A stretch of 64,000 nt of DNA from Verrucomicrobiota bacterium (GCA_023457715.1 JAEWKR010000023.1:1-64000); one strand, 5' to 3'; shown: positions 30,467-39,568, numbered from the stretch's first letter. The notes: generated from the letters alone by a model not told the origin. A program made the numbers and translations.

Positions 30467-31609
30467 CATGGGGCTCGCGCACACCCGGCGGTACAGCGCT
30501 TCGTACTGGGGCACGATCACGTCGGGACAGAAGCGCGCGTGGGCGCGGGCTCTCGCGGCCTGCCCGATCGCGGCGCGGCCGGCATGGTCGACCAGCATGC
30601 GCTCGATCGCCCGCGCGATGGCGTCGCTGTCGCCAGGCGGCACGAGGACCCCTGTTTCATTGTCGTCCACGACTTCCGGGATGCCCCCCACCGCGGTCGT
30701 CACACTGGCGCAGCCGAAGAACATCGCCTCCAGCAGGCTGAGGCAGAAACTTTCGCTCTCCGACGTGACCACGTTGAGGTCCGCGGCCTGCAGGTAGTCC
30801 TCGATCTCATTCACCCGCTGGCGGACGATCACGCGGTCCGCAATCCCGAGCCGCCGCACGTGATCAACAAAGGGCGTGAAATCGCCGCCCGCCAGAATGA
30901 GCAGCTTGAAGGCCCGCCGCGGGCACACCCGCGCGACGGCGTCGAGCAGCAGGTCGATCCGTTTCACGGGCCGCAAATTCGAGAGATGCAGCAGCAGCGC
31001 CTCGCCCTCCTTCAGTCCCAGTTCCCGCCTGACCGCGGCCACACTGCGGGTCGGCGCGCGGGGCGCGAAGAAGTTATGGATCACGTCCATCGCTCCGTTG
31101 AACCCGATCAGCCGGCGGGTCTCATCACGCAGCCAATGCGATACGGCCGTGACGGCATCCGAACAGGTCAGGGCATGCCGGATCGCCGGCCCATAGCCCG
31201 GATCGCGCCCCAGCAGCGTCGTATCGGTGCCGTGGAGCGTCGTCACCACGCGGGGTCGCTTTTCCGGAGGCAGCATCGACACCGCCAGCACCGCCGCCGT
31301 CGCGTGCGGCACCGCATAGTGGACATGCAGGACATCGAGCGCGTGCTGCTCGCTCACTTCCGCCATCTTCACCGACAGCGGCAGGGTGTAGTCGGGATAC
31401 TTGAACAGCGAATAGTCGTTGATCTCGACCGGGTGAAAATGGAGGCGCGGTCCATCTGACGTCACCCGGAAGGGACGCTCGTAGCTGATGAAGTGAACAT
31501 CGTGGCCCCGCGCCGCCAGTTCCTCGCCCAGCGATGAGGCCAGCACGCCGCTCCCGCCGACGGACGGGTAACACGTGATGCCGATGCGAAGGGGCCGGGC
31601 GTTGCTCAC
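30455..31609 (-). CDS. bshA: N-acetyl-alpha-D-glucosaminyl L-malate synthase BshA
   Basis: BshA is the GT4 glycosyltransferase that joins UDP-GlcNAc to L-malate, the first step of bacillithiol synthesis. The 384-residue protein shows ITCYPSVGGSGVLASSLGEELAAR in frame, HVHYAVPHATAA, VTTLHGTDTTLLG, AVSHWLRDET, HLSNLRPVKR and the C-terminal SESFCLSLLEAMFFGC with the EX7E nucleotide-sugar site, all as in BshA. The GTG start lies 4 nt after the bshB stop, so the two are co-translated. The final residues PMPAG and the stop are encoded by a dispersed repeat arm. Confidence 0.93.
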   Translation of the reverse strand: MSNARPLRIGITCYPSVGGSGVLASSLGEELAARGHDVHFISYERPFRVTSDGPRLHFHPVEINDYSLFKYPDYTLPLSVKMAEVSEQHALDVLHVHYAVPHATAAVLAVSMLPPEKRPRVVTTLHGTDTTLLGRDPGYGPAIRHALTCSDAVTAVSHWLRDETRRLIGFNGAMDVIHNFFAPRAPTRSVAAVRRELGLKEGEALLLHLSNLRPVKRIDLLLDAVARVCPRRAFKLLILAGGDFTPFVDHVRRLGIADRVIVRQRVNEIEDYLQAADLNVVTSESESFCLSLLEAMFFGCASVTTAVGGIPEVVDDNETGVLVPPGDSDAIARAIERMLVDHAGRAAIGQAARARAHARFCPDVIVPQYEALYRRVCASPMPAG

Positions 31610-31613
31610 GGGG

Positions 31614-32345
31614 TCAGAACCGCCGCGCCGAGCGGCGCAGGGAGTCGAGGGAGTCGACGACCAGGTCGTCATTCGGCCACAGGGCGATGGCGTAAGCGAC
31701 GCCCGCCTCGAGGCCGTTCAGGCGGGCGCGCGTCAGCTGCATCTCGGAGTAATCGCGCGTCTGCCGCTGGGTGGCGTGCGCATCCATCGCGGCCTTCCAC
31801 GTCGCCATCACTTTCGTCGCGGAAACATCCACCAGGACACGGCCGGCCGGCGGCTCCGCCCCGGAGGTCACCGCAAAGTAAAGCAGCTGGTCCACGCTGT
31901 GCGCCGGCAGCGCCAGCAGTTCCTTCACCCCGGCATAGCGGGCGAGGCGCGCGGCCTCGCGCACCATCCGGCCCAGCTTCGTGTGATCCGGATGCTGGTT
32001 TTCGACCAGCGTGGGCGCGAGGACAACCCGGGGCCGGGTCGCGCGGATGATCGCTGCGATCTGGAGCACGTGCGCCGTCGAAACCTCGAAGTGCGCGTCG
32101 CCACCCAGGTGGATGAATTCGATCGTGGCGCCCAGCAGCCCGGCCGCCTGCCGCGCCTCCTCCATCCGCTTCGCCGGGGTGCCGTTGGTCGCAGCCTCGC
32201 CCTGCGAGCAGACCACGAAGTGAACCTTTCGCCCGGCCTGCGTTTCCGCCGCCACCACCCCGCCGCAGCCGAACTCGATGTCGTCGGGATGGGCGCCAAA
32301 GGCGAGCAGGTCGGACGGCGGAGTAGACCGGGGAGCAGTTTTCAC
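31614..32345 (-). CDS. bshB: Bacillithiol biosynthesis deacetylase BshB (PIG-L family)
   Basis: BshB removes the acetyl group from GlcNAc-malate. The 243-residue protein has the zinc-binding AHPDDIEFGCGG near 18-29 and a second site HPDHTKLGRMV, with VENQHPDH characteristic of BshB1. DYSEMQLTRAR and the C-terminal region also fit. The start is a GTG without a strong ribosome site. It sits between the BshC-like gene and bshA, all leftward, giving the order of a complete three-step pathway. Confidence 0.9.
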   Translation of the reverse strand: MKTAPRSTPPSDLLAFGAHPDDIEFGCGGVVAAETQAGRKVHFVVCSQGEAATNGTPAKRMEEARQAAGLLGATIEFIHLGGDAHFEVSTAHVLQIAAIIRATRPRVVLAPTLVENQHPDHTKLGRMVREAARLARYAGVKELLALPAHSVDQLLYFAVTSGAEPPAGRVLVDVSATKVMATWKAAMDAHATQRQTRDYSEMQLTRARLNGLEAGVAYAIALWPNDDLVVDSLDSLRRSARRF

Positions 32346-32377
32346 GGTGGCGGACAGTGACAGGTTTCAGCCAACTC

Positions 32378-33148
32378 TCAACTTTCCGGCACGTAGGCCT
32401 CGTCGGACCGCTCGATCGGATCGCGGGGCACGAAGGTGATTTCCGGCGCATCGGCTGGATTCAGATACGCCTGCTCGCCGGCGCCCGCGATGTAATGGGT
32501 GCAGTGGATCACCGACTGCATCCAGCGCAGCCGGGTGTCGCGGGCCGGGCTGATCTGCGCCTTGCCGAAGGGCGTCATCGGCACCGTGACATAGTGATCG
32601 CCGCCCTCGTGGAGTTTCAGTTCTCCGCCCATCACCCGGGCCCGCACCAGTTCCCCGGCATGCGGCGCATCGACGAAATAATCCGGGATGTCGCATGCCG
32701 CCGTCCGCACCGCCGCATCGCCCGAGCGCACAACCCGGATGCCCTCCAGCAGCCCCATCCGCCGGTACATCTCCAGGCAGAAATCCGCCACGTTGGCGGC
32801 CTGGACGGCGTTGAACCAGGCGGTCACCGACGGTGGAACGTACGCGCCCAGCTGGCGCGCGGTGTTCGGCTGCCATTCGGGCGGCAGGCGCTTGGCGAAC
32901 AGCGGCGACCATTTCCGCTGCACCTTGTTGACGTAACCGAAATTCAACGTCGCCGGCTCCCCCGTCTTGCGGTGGCGGAGGATGGTCTGGGTCTCCCGGG
33001 GATCGTGATCACTGTCATGGTAAAAGAACACAATCTCGCCGCCCAGCTCCTGCTGCAGCCGCCGGGCGGTGACGAACTTGGCGTAGAGGAAGCGCCGCGG
33101 AAAAATGCCGCACGGTTGCTGGCCGAAGCAGATGACAGGAGAACTCAT
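32378..33148 (-). CDS. Short BshC-like protein, candidate cysteine-adding enzyme
   Basis: The 256-residue protein opens with FGQQPCGIFPRRFLYAKF (8-25), TARRLQQELGG (27-37) and IVFFYHDSDHDPRET (39-53). These follow the order of the BshC core, where GQQxGLFxGPLYTxYK, a helix with xRLAxxL and VPVFWxxxEDHDxxE form the class I synthetase-like ATP site. BshC enzymes are about 540 residues; this is about half that and lacks an obvious C-terminal coiled coil. Its place next to bshB and bshA supports a role in ligating cysteine to GlcN-malate. Family assignment is my inference from motif order; an unrelated adenylyl-transferase-like enzyme remains possible. Confidence 0.55.
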   Translation of the reverse strand: MSSPVICFGQQPCGIFPRRFLYAKFVTARRLQQELGGEIVFFYHDSDHDPRETQTILRHRKTGEPATLNFGYVNKVQRKWSPLFAKRLPPEWQPNTARQLGAYVPPSVTAWFNAVQAANVADFCLEMYRRMGLLEGIRVVRSGDAAVRTAACDIPDYFVDAPHAGELVRARVMGGELKLHEGGDHYVTVPMTPFGKAQISPARDTRLRWMQSVIHCTHYIAGAGEQAYLNPADAPEITFVPRDPIERSDEAYVPES

Positions 33149-33175
33149 GACGTCAGCACGCAAACGGCGGAAGAT

Positions 33176-33304
33176 GACCCACGAATGCACACAAATGAAC
33201 ACGAATCATGAAGGCTGGATTCGAACGACTCGAACAGCCGAGCCAAACGGAGATATTCGTTCTTCGTTCGTTCATTCGTGTCTCTTCGTGTCCATTCGTG
33301 GTTC
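33176..33304. repeat. Palindrome with CACGAATG-type arms, copy 1
   Basis: The left arm (33176-33206: CCACGAATGCACACAAATGA then ACACGAAT) and right arm (33270-33304: TTCATTCGTGTCTCTTCGTG then TCCATTCGTGG) are inverted repeats with 8-9 bp internal periodicity. The element lies between the BshC-like start and the symporter stop. The same arms occur at 50766-50914 and, in a CACAGATG version, at 62671-62752. Confidence 0.9.
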
Positions 33305-33321
33305 CCTTTTATGATGGCGGT

Positions 33322-35022
33322 TTAGAACTCAGACGGCGCTCCCCTGCCGCGCAGGTCCAGCGCGGTCTGCAGGATCACGGCCAGGACGGCGCAGGCGACG
33401 CAGCCGATGACGTTGTACCACAGGTACGAGATGCTGAGGTTGAAATACAGGATGAGGACGAGAGCTTGGGAAACCACCGCGGCCCAGAACACCGCCGTCC
33501 CTCCCACCCGCTTGAGGAAGAAGGCGACGAGGAACAGCCCCAGCACGACGCCGTAGAAAATCGAGCCGATGATGTTCACCGCCTCGATCAAGTTTTCCGC
33601 CAGATTCGCGTAAAGTGCGAAGCCGATGGCTATGAGGCCCCACGCGAACGTGAACCACTTCGATGCTTTCACGTAATGGTCGTCCGTTGCCTCCCGGCGG
33701 AGGGTGTGCCGATACAAATCCACGGTGGTGGTGGAGCCGAGGGCGTTGAGCTCTCCGGCCTTCGACGACAAGGCCGCTGCGAAGAAGACCGTGACCAGCA
33801 GACCGATGAGGCCGTGCGGCAGCTGCTGGAGCACGAAGGTGATGAAGACGTAGTCGGAATCCTTCGCCGAGGCTCCGGTCAGCTGGTTCAGCGCCGCCTT
33901 GCCCTCGGCGCGAATGCGGTCGACCTCCCGCCGGCTCTCCCGCGTCGCCGCCGCGGCGGAATCGAGGGCGGACGCGTCGCCCGCGCGCCGTGCGGCCACC
34001 CAGCGTTCGAGGTCGGTCTTCTCCCGCGCATGCGCCGCGGCAAACTCGGCCTCCAGCCGGCGCAGGTCCTGTCCCCGCTCGCCGGCGGCAGCCTGCTGCC
34101 AGGCGGGTTGGTTGAAAAATACCGGCGGCCGCTCAAAGCGGTAAAACACGAAAACGAGCACCCCGAGCAGCAGGATGAAGAACTGCATCGGGATCTTGAA
34201 GATGCCGTTGAACATCAGCCCCAGCCGGCTCTCCCGCAGCGAGGCGCCGGAGAGGTAGCGCTGCACCTGCGATTGATCGGTGCCGAAATACGACAACGCC
34301 AGAAACATGCCGCCGAGCATGCCCGTCCAAACCGTGTAACGGCGGTCGGGATCGAACGAATAGTCGACGGCTTCCAGCTTGTTGAAATCGCCCGCGATGG
34401 TGAGCGCTTCTCCGAGGCTGACCGGCAGTTTGCCGAGCAGCACAAAGAACGCGGCGATCATGCCGATGAAGATGACGCCAATCTGGTATTTTTGCGTCAG
34501 GTTCACCGCATCGCTGCCGCCGGTCATCGTATAGATGACCGCGATCAGACCGGTGGCGATGATCGTCACATCGAGCCGCCAGCCCATCATGGTCGAAAGC
34601 ACAATGGCCGGAGCGTAGATGGTGATGCCGGCGCCCAAGCCGCGCTGCAGCAGGAACAGGCCGGCGCCGAGCAGCCGCGTCTTGGAATCGAAGCGGCGGC
34701 CGAGGTACTCGTACGCGGTGTAGACGTTCAGCTTGCGGTAGATCGGCAGGAAAACGACGGCGATGACGATCAACGCCAGCGGCGCGCCGAAATAGTTCTG
34801 CACGAAGCCGAGCCCGCTCTCGTAGCCCTGGCCCGGCGTGGAGAGGAAGGTGATCGCGCTCGCCTGGGTGGCCATGACCGACAGCCCGATCGTGAACCAG
34901 TGCGTCTGCGCCGAACCCTTCAGGTACGTGCGCAGGTTGTGATGGCCGCGGGTGCGCCACATCCCGAAGGCGGCGATCCCAAGGAGGGTTCCCGCCAGCA
35001 CCAGGTAATCGAGGAGGTTCAC
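33322..35022 (-). CDS. Sodium:solute symporter (SSS family)
   Basis: The 566-residue protein has about 13 predicted membrane helices of the SSS/LeuT-like fold. Family signatures include GLSVMATQASAITFLSTPGQ near 46-65, a Na-site region, YEYLGRRF and LGGMFLALSYFGTDQSQVQR. A hydrophilic, charged loop of about 80 residues (roughly 305-385) lies between helices. The substrate is unknown; many SSS proteins carry sugars, amino acids or sialic acid. The GTG start overlaps the stop of the 48-residue membrane gene (GTGA), so both are translationally coupled and probably act together. Confidence 0.92.
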   Translation of the reverse strand: MNLLDYLVLAGTLLGIAAFGMWRTRGHHNLRTYLKGSAQTHWFTIGLSVMATQASAITFLSTPGQGYESGLGFVQNYFGAPLALIVIAVVFLPIYRKLNVYTAYEYLGRRFDSKTRLLGAGLFLLQRGLGAGITIYAPAIVLSTMMGWRLDVTIIATGLIAVIYTMTGGSDAVNLTQKYQIGVIFIGMIAAFFVLLGKLPVSLGEALTIAGDFNKLEAVDYSFDPDRRYTVWTGMLGGMFLALSYFGTDQSQVQRYLSGASLRESRLGLMFNGIFKIPMQFFILLLGVLVFVFYRFERPPVFFNQPAWQQAAAGERGQDLRRLEAEFAAAHAREKTDLERWVAARRAGDASALDSAAAATRESRREVDRIRAEGKAALNQLTGASAKDSDYVFITFVLQQLPHGLIGLLVTVFFAAALSSKAGELNALGSTTTVDLYRHTLRREATDDHYVKASKWFTFAWGLIAIGFALYANLAENLIEAVNIIGSIFYGVVLGLFLVAFFLKRVGGTAVFWAAVVSQALVLILYFNLSISYLWYNVIGCVACAVLAVILQTALDLRGRGAPSEF

Positions 35023-35165
35023 GCGAAAGCCTTCGTGAGCCAGGTCAGCAGTCCCACCCAGAGCGCGAGGACCGCGAGCACAAACACGTAGACCGACCGC
35101 CAGCGCTTGAAGCCCGGCAGGCCCGTCGATTCGTCCTGGGGGACCATCGATTCGGGTTCGGTCAT
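35019..35165 (-). CDS. Small single-pass membrane protein, likely symporter partner
   Basis: The 48-residue product has an acidic N-terminus (MTEPESMVPQDESTG), a basic turn FKRWRS and one hydrophobic helix (VYVFVLAVLALWVGLLTWL). It is joined by ATGA to the PIG-L gene and by GTGA to the SSS symporter gene, which argues strongly that it is a real gene. Small accessory membrane proteins next to SSS transporters are known in several lineages; assignment as such is inferred from position. I do not recognise a named family. Confidence 0.7.
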   Translation of the reverse strand: MTEPESMVPQDESTGLPGFKRWRSVYVFVLAVLALWVGLLTWLTKAFA

Positions 35166-37654
35166 TTGCCCAGCGAAATCAGGTTGGCGAACAAGCGGTA
35201 GGCGCCGGGCACGCCCGCCGGCAGCTGCCGGAAGAACGCCAGGCTGGTGTACACGTAGTAGCCCTTGCCGTGCGCGGCCACGAGCAGCGCCCCTTCCAGC
35301 GGATACTCCTTGGGATCGCTCATGGACAGCAGCGGCGTGAAGGCAGGGTCCCATTCCGTCGGGAAATAGACGCCACGTTCCTGGACCCAGCCCTCGAAAT
35401 CGGCGGCCGTGATCGCGTTCGGACGCGTGAGCGCCGGATGCTCCGGCAGCAGCAGCGTGACCGGCGCCTGCTCGTTGGTGACGCGGCGGTCGGACAGCTT
35501 GAGCCGATACGGTGCCAGCGTCTCCGTCTTCAGGTTACGCACCCAGTTGTACTGCCCGACCACCGTGCCGCCCTTCGCGACATAGTCGGCGAGCACCGGC
35601 ATGAGGCTGTTGCCGAGTTCGGGACGGGTGTTGAAGGCGCGCACGCCGATCACCACCGCGCCGAACGGTTTGAGCGCCTCGGCGGTGAGCTGGTCAGGCG
35701 ACAACAGGACCACCTCCAGCCCGAGTTCACGCAGGGCGGTGGCCACCTCGTCGCCGGCGCCGGGAATATAAGCGATCTTCCGCACCGACGTCGCCACCTC
35801 GACCGCCGCGGCCTTGAGCCGCGCCGGCGGCTGCAGTCGCTGCACCGGGATGTGCGGATAAGCCACCTCCACCGTGGTGGTGGTCCAGATACGGTCATCC
35901 ACGCGCGCGGAGGCGCCGATCACCGCGGACACCCGTTGCCGGGGCGCCGTGACCTCGAACACCAGCGTCGCGCGGGAACCGGGTCCGGCCAGGGCCAGCG
36001 GCTGCGGCCCCGAACCCTGCCAGCCTTCCGGCAGTTTCAACTGGACCTCGCCCTTCACGTTGGGCCGCGCGGCCGTCGCCTCGACCTGAACCTGGCGCTT
36101 CTCGCCGGGACGGAAAAGCGTGGCCGCCGAACCGAAGGACAGCGACACCGGCGGGATCACCACGACGCGATCCTTCGCCAAGGCCTCCCCCTCCGGTGAC
36201 TGCCGGGGCTGGATCACCGCGTCGTTAAGCACCAGTTCATGCCCGCCGACCGAGAAGCGGTAACGCACGGCCAGGTCGGGTTCGTTCTCCGGCTGGCCGA
36301 TCATGCCGGGATCGGCCACCCGATACGTGCCGTCGGCCGCCGGCTCGCGCAGCCAGTAAGGCTGGGTGACCGGCTGGCCCGCCGGAACCTCGAGCGTGAA
36401 CGAACGGAGATGCGGCTGCGCCGGCGTCAGAACGGCGTCGACCGCGTGCCGTTCGCCCGCGACTTCGATCGCGCTCCAAGTCACCCCCGCGTCCGCCGCG
36501 ACGCTCGCCCGGGCCGTGAACCCCAACGCCTCGCCGGGCACGACGTCCGGCCGCTCGCCGACGGTCTCGATCTCGAGTCCCAGGCAAAGCGCCAGGATTC
36601 GGTCGAGCAGCGCCGCCTTTTCGCGCACCTCGCTTGCGCCGGGCATCGGACCGGGGCGAGCGAGCAACGCCGTCAGGGCGCGCCGCAGTTCCAGCAACGC
36701 CGGGACACTGTCCGCGGGCTCCTCCGGACGATAGGCGTCGAGCACGGCGCGGGCCTGCTCCCCGATGGCGGCGCCGCCGTCATAACGCGACCACGTGGTG
36801 TCGACGCCATCCATCAGGTCCTGCTGCGCGGGTTCGCCCGCCAACAGGATGAAATTCTCCGTCGTGATATCGCGGTTGCCCGCCTCGCCCAGTGCCTGCG
36901 TCTTGTGCATGCGACGGCTGCGCGTGGCGAGCGACGAGAAGGACTCGCCGGAGGCAGGATCCGTCCCGCTGATGTCGACCTTGATCGTCGGATTGTTGTC
37001 GAGCGCCGAGCGGCCGAACCACGAGCTGCCGTTCCACAGCACCCGCTTCACCTGCCAGGGCTGCAGACCGGCCGCCAGCTGGTCGGGAAATGCCTGCGGA
37101 TCCGCCGCCGCCTTGAACGCCTCGACCGCCAGGATGGCGGACGCGGTATGATGGCCGTGGCCGCCGCTACCCGGCGGCGTGGGAAAGCGCGTGATCACGA
37201 CATCCGGACGAAACCGGCGGATGACGCGCACCACATCGCCCAGCACCTCCTGGTGGCCCCAGATCGCGAGGGTTTCCTCCGGATTCTTCGAGAAGCCAAA
37301 ATCGATCGCACGGGTGAAGAACTGCCGTCCCCCGTCGATGCGCCGCGCGGCCAGGAGTTCCTGGGTGCGCGCGACGCCAAGTTTTTCGTCAAACTGCGGG
37401 CCAAGCAGGTTCTGGCCGCCGTCCCCACGCGTGACGGATAGATACGCCGTGGCGTAACCGCGCCCTCGCGAGAGGTACGCGATCAGCTGGGTGTTCTCGT
37501 CATCCGGGTGCGCCGCGAGATGGAGCACGCGCCCCGTCGTCGCAAACGTCCGGAGCTCCTGCAGCGCCTTCTGGGCGCTGCTCTCCGCGGAGAAACTCGT
37601 GAGCGCTGGCATCACGGCAAGACCGACGATGCGCAGCCGGCGGCCCCACCTCAT
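35162..37654 (-). CDS. Secreted PIG-L (LmbE-like) deacetylase family protein
   Basis: The 830-residue protein starts with a signal peptide (about 1-28, ending SFSAESSAQ). A PIG-L domain follows with zinc-binding AHPDDENTQL near 46-55, the DGGQNLLGPQ loop and HGHHTAS. The middle has two Ig-like or NPCBM-like beta segments, and the C-terminal part (AVVIGVRAFNTRPEL, GGTVVGQYN) resembles a glutamine-amidotransferase-like or THUA fold without a clear catalytic Cys. It probably deacetylates N-acetyl sugars in the envelope. ATGA overlaps join it to the DUF2911 gene upstream and the small membrane gene downstream. Confidence 0.85.
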   Translation of the reverse strand: MRWGRRLRIVGLAVMPALTSFSAESSAQKALQELRTFATTGRVLHLAAHPDDENTQLIAYLSRGRGYATAYLSVTRGDGGQNLLGPQFDEKLGVARTQELLAARRIDGGRQFFTRAIDFGFSKNPEETLAIWGHQEVLGDVVRVIRRFRPDVVITRFPTPPGSGGHGHHTASAILAVEAFKAAADPQAFPDQLAAGLQPWQVKRVLWNGSSWFGRSALDNNPTIKVDISGTDPASGESFSSLATRSRRMHKTQALGEAGNRDITTENFILLAGEPAQQDLMDGVDTTWSRYDGGAAIGEQARAVLDAYRPEEPADSVPALLELRRALTALLARPGPMPGASEVREKAALLDRILALCLGLEIETVGERPDVVPGEALGFTARASVAADAGVTWSAIEVAGERHAVDAVLTPAQPHLRSFTLEVPAGQPVTQPYWLREPAADGTYRVADPGMIGQPENEPDLAVRYRFSVGGHELVLNDAVIQPRQSPEGEALAKDRVVVIPPVSLSFGSAATLFRPGEKRQVQVEATAARPNVKGEVQLKLPEGWQGSGPQPLALAGPGSRATLVFEVTAPRQRVSAVIGASARVDDRIWTTTTVEVAYPHIPVQRLQPPARLKAAAVEVATSVRKIAYIPGAGDEVATALRELGLEVVLLSPDQLTAEALKPFGAVVIGVRAFNTRPELGNSLMPVLADYVAKGGTVVGQYNWVRNLKTETLAPYRLKLSDRRVTNEQAPVTLLLPEHPALTRPNAITAADFEGWVQERGVYFPTEWDPAFTPLLSMSDPKEYPLEGALLVAAHGKGYYVYTSLAFFRQLPAGVPGAYRLFANLISLGK

Positions 37655-38532
37655 TGGCCGAGGCTCTGGATGAGCCGCTCGTTCAACCGGGTGTATTCTT
37701 CCTTCACCCCGCCCATGTTGCTGGTCTTTGCCTTCTCCATCGAGGTGCGAGCGGCGGCGAGTGCGCCGGCCTTGTCGCCCTTCTTCGCAAGGATGCGGGC
37801 CTGGTGGTAGTACATGTAGAAGGCATCGGGCTGCGCCTTGATCGCCTCGGCCACCCACTGCTCGGCCTTGTTCAGGTCGAGGTCGTGCTCCAGGTAGAAC
37901 AGCGCCGCCTGAAACTGCAGGCCGGCGTCCGGCTTCTCGGAACCGGCAATCGCGGCTTCGATCTGTTTCTGCACTTCCGCCGTCACCGCAAATTCGAGCT
38001 TCACCGGCACCCGGGTCTTGTCCCAGGTCAGGTTCAGCGTCGCAGACTCGTCGCGCAGGTCGTTCAGATCGATCGTGAACGTCTCGACGGGGTTGGACAG
38101 GGTGACCGGCTTGGCCTTCACCCGCGCCACGTCGTTGGCCTGGTCGTACGTGTAGCTGCCCCACTGCTTCGTGTTCTTGTTCAGAATCACGGTCCACTCG
38201 TTCTGATCGGGGATGGAAAAGAGCGCGTATTCACCGGCCGGCACCGCGACGCCGCCGAACGTGAAGTCGCTGCTGACCTTGAACCGGGTGGCGTTGTTGG
38301 CCCCCGTCCGCCACACCTCGCCAAACGGAGCCAGTTCGCCGAAGACCTTGCGGCCTTTGACGCTCGGCCGGTTGTAGCTGATTTCGATGTCCGCGATGCC
38401 GACCTGCTGCTTCAGGGACGCGGACGGGCTGGGCTGGGGAAAACGCACCTTGGGCGTCTGGGCAAAGGCAGCGGCGCCGAAAGCCAGCGTGGCTGCGAGT
38501 ACGGTGACGAAACGTGGGACGTGGATGGTCAT
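37651..38532 (-). CDS. DUF2911 domain secreted protein with TPR-like C-terminus
   Basis: The 293-residue protein has a signal peptide (MTIHVPRFVTVLAATLAFGA, cleaved near AFAQ) and a DUF2911 domain: SASLKQQVGIADIEISYNRP, KGRKVFGELAPFGEVWRTGA and VPAGEYALFSIPDQNEWTVI are family hallmarks. A short TPR-like repeat region near the C-terminus contains LDLNKAEQWVAEAIKAQPDA and KGDKAGALAAARTS. Function of DUF2911 is not known. It is first in a coupled series with the PIG-L protein, the small membrane protein and the symporter, suggesting a common envelope substrate. Confidence 0.88.
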   Translation of the reverse strand: MTIHVPRFVTVLAATLAFGAAAFAQTPKVRFPQPSPSASLKQQVGIADIEISYNRPSVKGRKVFGELAPFGEVWRTGANNATRFKVSSDFTFGGVAVPAGEYALFSIPDQNEWTVILNKNTKQWGSYTYDQANDVARVKAKPVTLSNPVETFTIDLNDLRDESATLNLTWDKTRVPVKLEFAVTAEVQKQIEAAIAGSEKPDAGLQFQAALFYLEHDLDLNKAEQWVAEAIKAQPDAFYMYYHQARILAKKGDKAGALAAARTSMEKAKTSNMGGVKEEYTRLNERLIQSLGQ

Positions 38533-38784
38533 GGGGAAAAGCACAACTGTGTGAAGGTTGTGCATAAAAATACAGCCCCGAAAGACGAACGCCCGCAGTC
38601 AAGGTTGCGCGGGGGGTGGGTTTTGGTTTTGGGTTTTGGGTTTTGGGTTTCCAGATCCCGGCTCGGATACGTCGTACCCAACCCCACACCAGAAACACGA
38701 ACGCGGCCCAGAAACGAGGCCCAGAAACCAGAGACGAGAAACCAGAAACTAGAAACTCGAAACTAGAAACCAGAAACTCCCCCC
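38533..38784. repeat. Two heptamer arrays, (GGGTTTT)n and (AGAAACC/T)n
   Basis: Array one (about 38618-38650) is GGGTTTT in four to five units, the same unit and orientation as near 54797-54832. Array two (about 38700-38778) is AGAAACC/AGAAACT/CGAAACT, the reverse complement of the TTTCTAG array at 822-897. They fill the gap between the DUF2911 gene and the next leftward gene, whose stop is close to array two. Confidence 0.9.
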
Positions 38785-39093
38785 TTACCGCCACAGCGCG
38801 CCGTCGGCGATTTCGCGCAGGGCGAGCTGGCCGTCGAGGATGTCCAGGGTGCTGCGCACCGCCGGGATGCTCTCGTCCATTTCCACGGTGATCCGCCGGC
38901 GGATTTCGTGAATCCGGCAGGTCGGCATATACTTCAACGCGCGGCTGATCGCCTGACGCATGCCCTCGGCCTGGCGATCGAACGGGAGGCAGGCCAGCGC
39001 CGCGAGGATGTCGGAAGTGAGTTGGTCGTCCCTGTCCATCGCCCAAGCAGCCTCAGGGATCGCCTCGCCGGTTCCAATCGGGAAGCGGGCCAT
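38785..39093 (-). CDS. Hypothetical protein, 102 residues
   Basis: Not recognised. The ATG is preceded by CGGAG at good spacing. The sequence is helical with alternating charge (DILAALACLPFDRQAEGMRQ, then AISRALKYMP) and has two Cys (near 35 and 59). No signal peptide or membrane helix is seen. A second ATG 54 nt in is an alternative start. It stands alone between repeat arrays and a divergent hypothetical gene. Confidence 0.5.
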   Translation of the reverse strand: MARFPIGTGEAIPEAAWAMDRDDQLTSDILAALACLPFDRQAEGMRQAISRALKYMPTCRIHEIRRRITVEMDESIPAVRSTLDILDGQLALREIADGALWR

Positions 39094-39241
39094 CCGGCTC
39101 CGAATCTTGGGTCGGGCCCCTTCGCCCCCGGGCCCCGGGAAGGTCAGGTAGGGAACGTGAAACGCCGGTCATGCCGCCAGCCTTGCCCGGTGGGCGCGGT
39201 CCCGCGTTGCGCCGCGGGAGGGCTTCGCTAAACTCTGGTCC

Positions 39242-39568
39242 ATGTGCGCCTTGGAATTTCCCCTCCTCGATCAGCTCGACCGTGAGCTGCGGCAGTGGGG
39301 TCTCCACGCGGAAATCGTCCTCCAGGCTGCGGAGGGAGACGGCTGGCGACTCGGAGTGACCGCCGCCAGTCGCCGGTTTGAGCTGGGATTCGGGCCTGCC
39401 GAGGGTTTTTGGGCGCGGGAGGTGACGCCCGGCCGGGAGCGCCATCTGCTGTCCAACGACCATCCGCGCGTCCACACGGTCCCGGAAGCGGGTCGACTGG
39501 CGGCGCGGCTGCTGGCCGCCACGCTGCTCGACCCGGCGTTTCCGCCGCGCGATCCGCCGGTGGTTTGA
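39242..39568 (+). CDS. Hypothetical protein, 108 residues
   Basis: Not recognised. The product begins MCALEFPLLDQLDRELRQWG and has a mixed alpha/beta pattern (FELGFGPAEGFWAREVTPGR) ending in a helical Ala/Leu segment. No Cys cluster, signal or membrane segment is seen. It is divergent from the 102-residue hypothetical and followed by a dispersed repeat. Confidence 0.5.
   Translation: MCALEFPLLDQLDRELRQWGLHAEIVLQAAEGDGWRLGVTAASRRFELGFGPAEGFWAREVTPGRERHLLSNDHPRVHTVPEAGRLAARLLAATLLDPAFPPRDPPVV

Noticed and set aside
30539..31459. Plus-strand frame opposite bshA
   Set aside because: Antisense shadow with His/Arg-rich composition; bshA motifs are complete on the minus strand.
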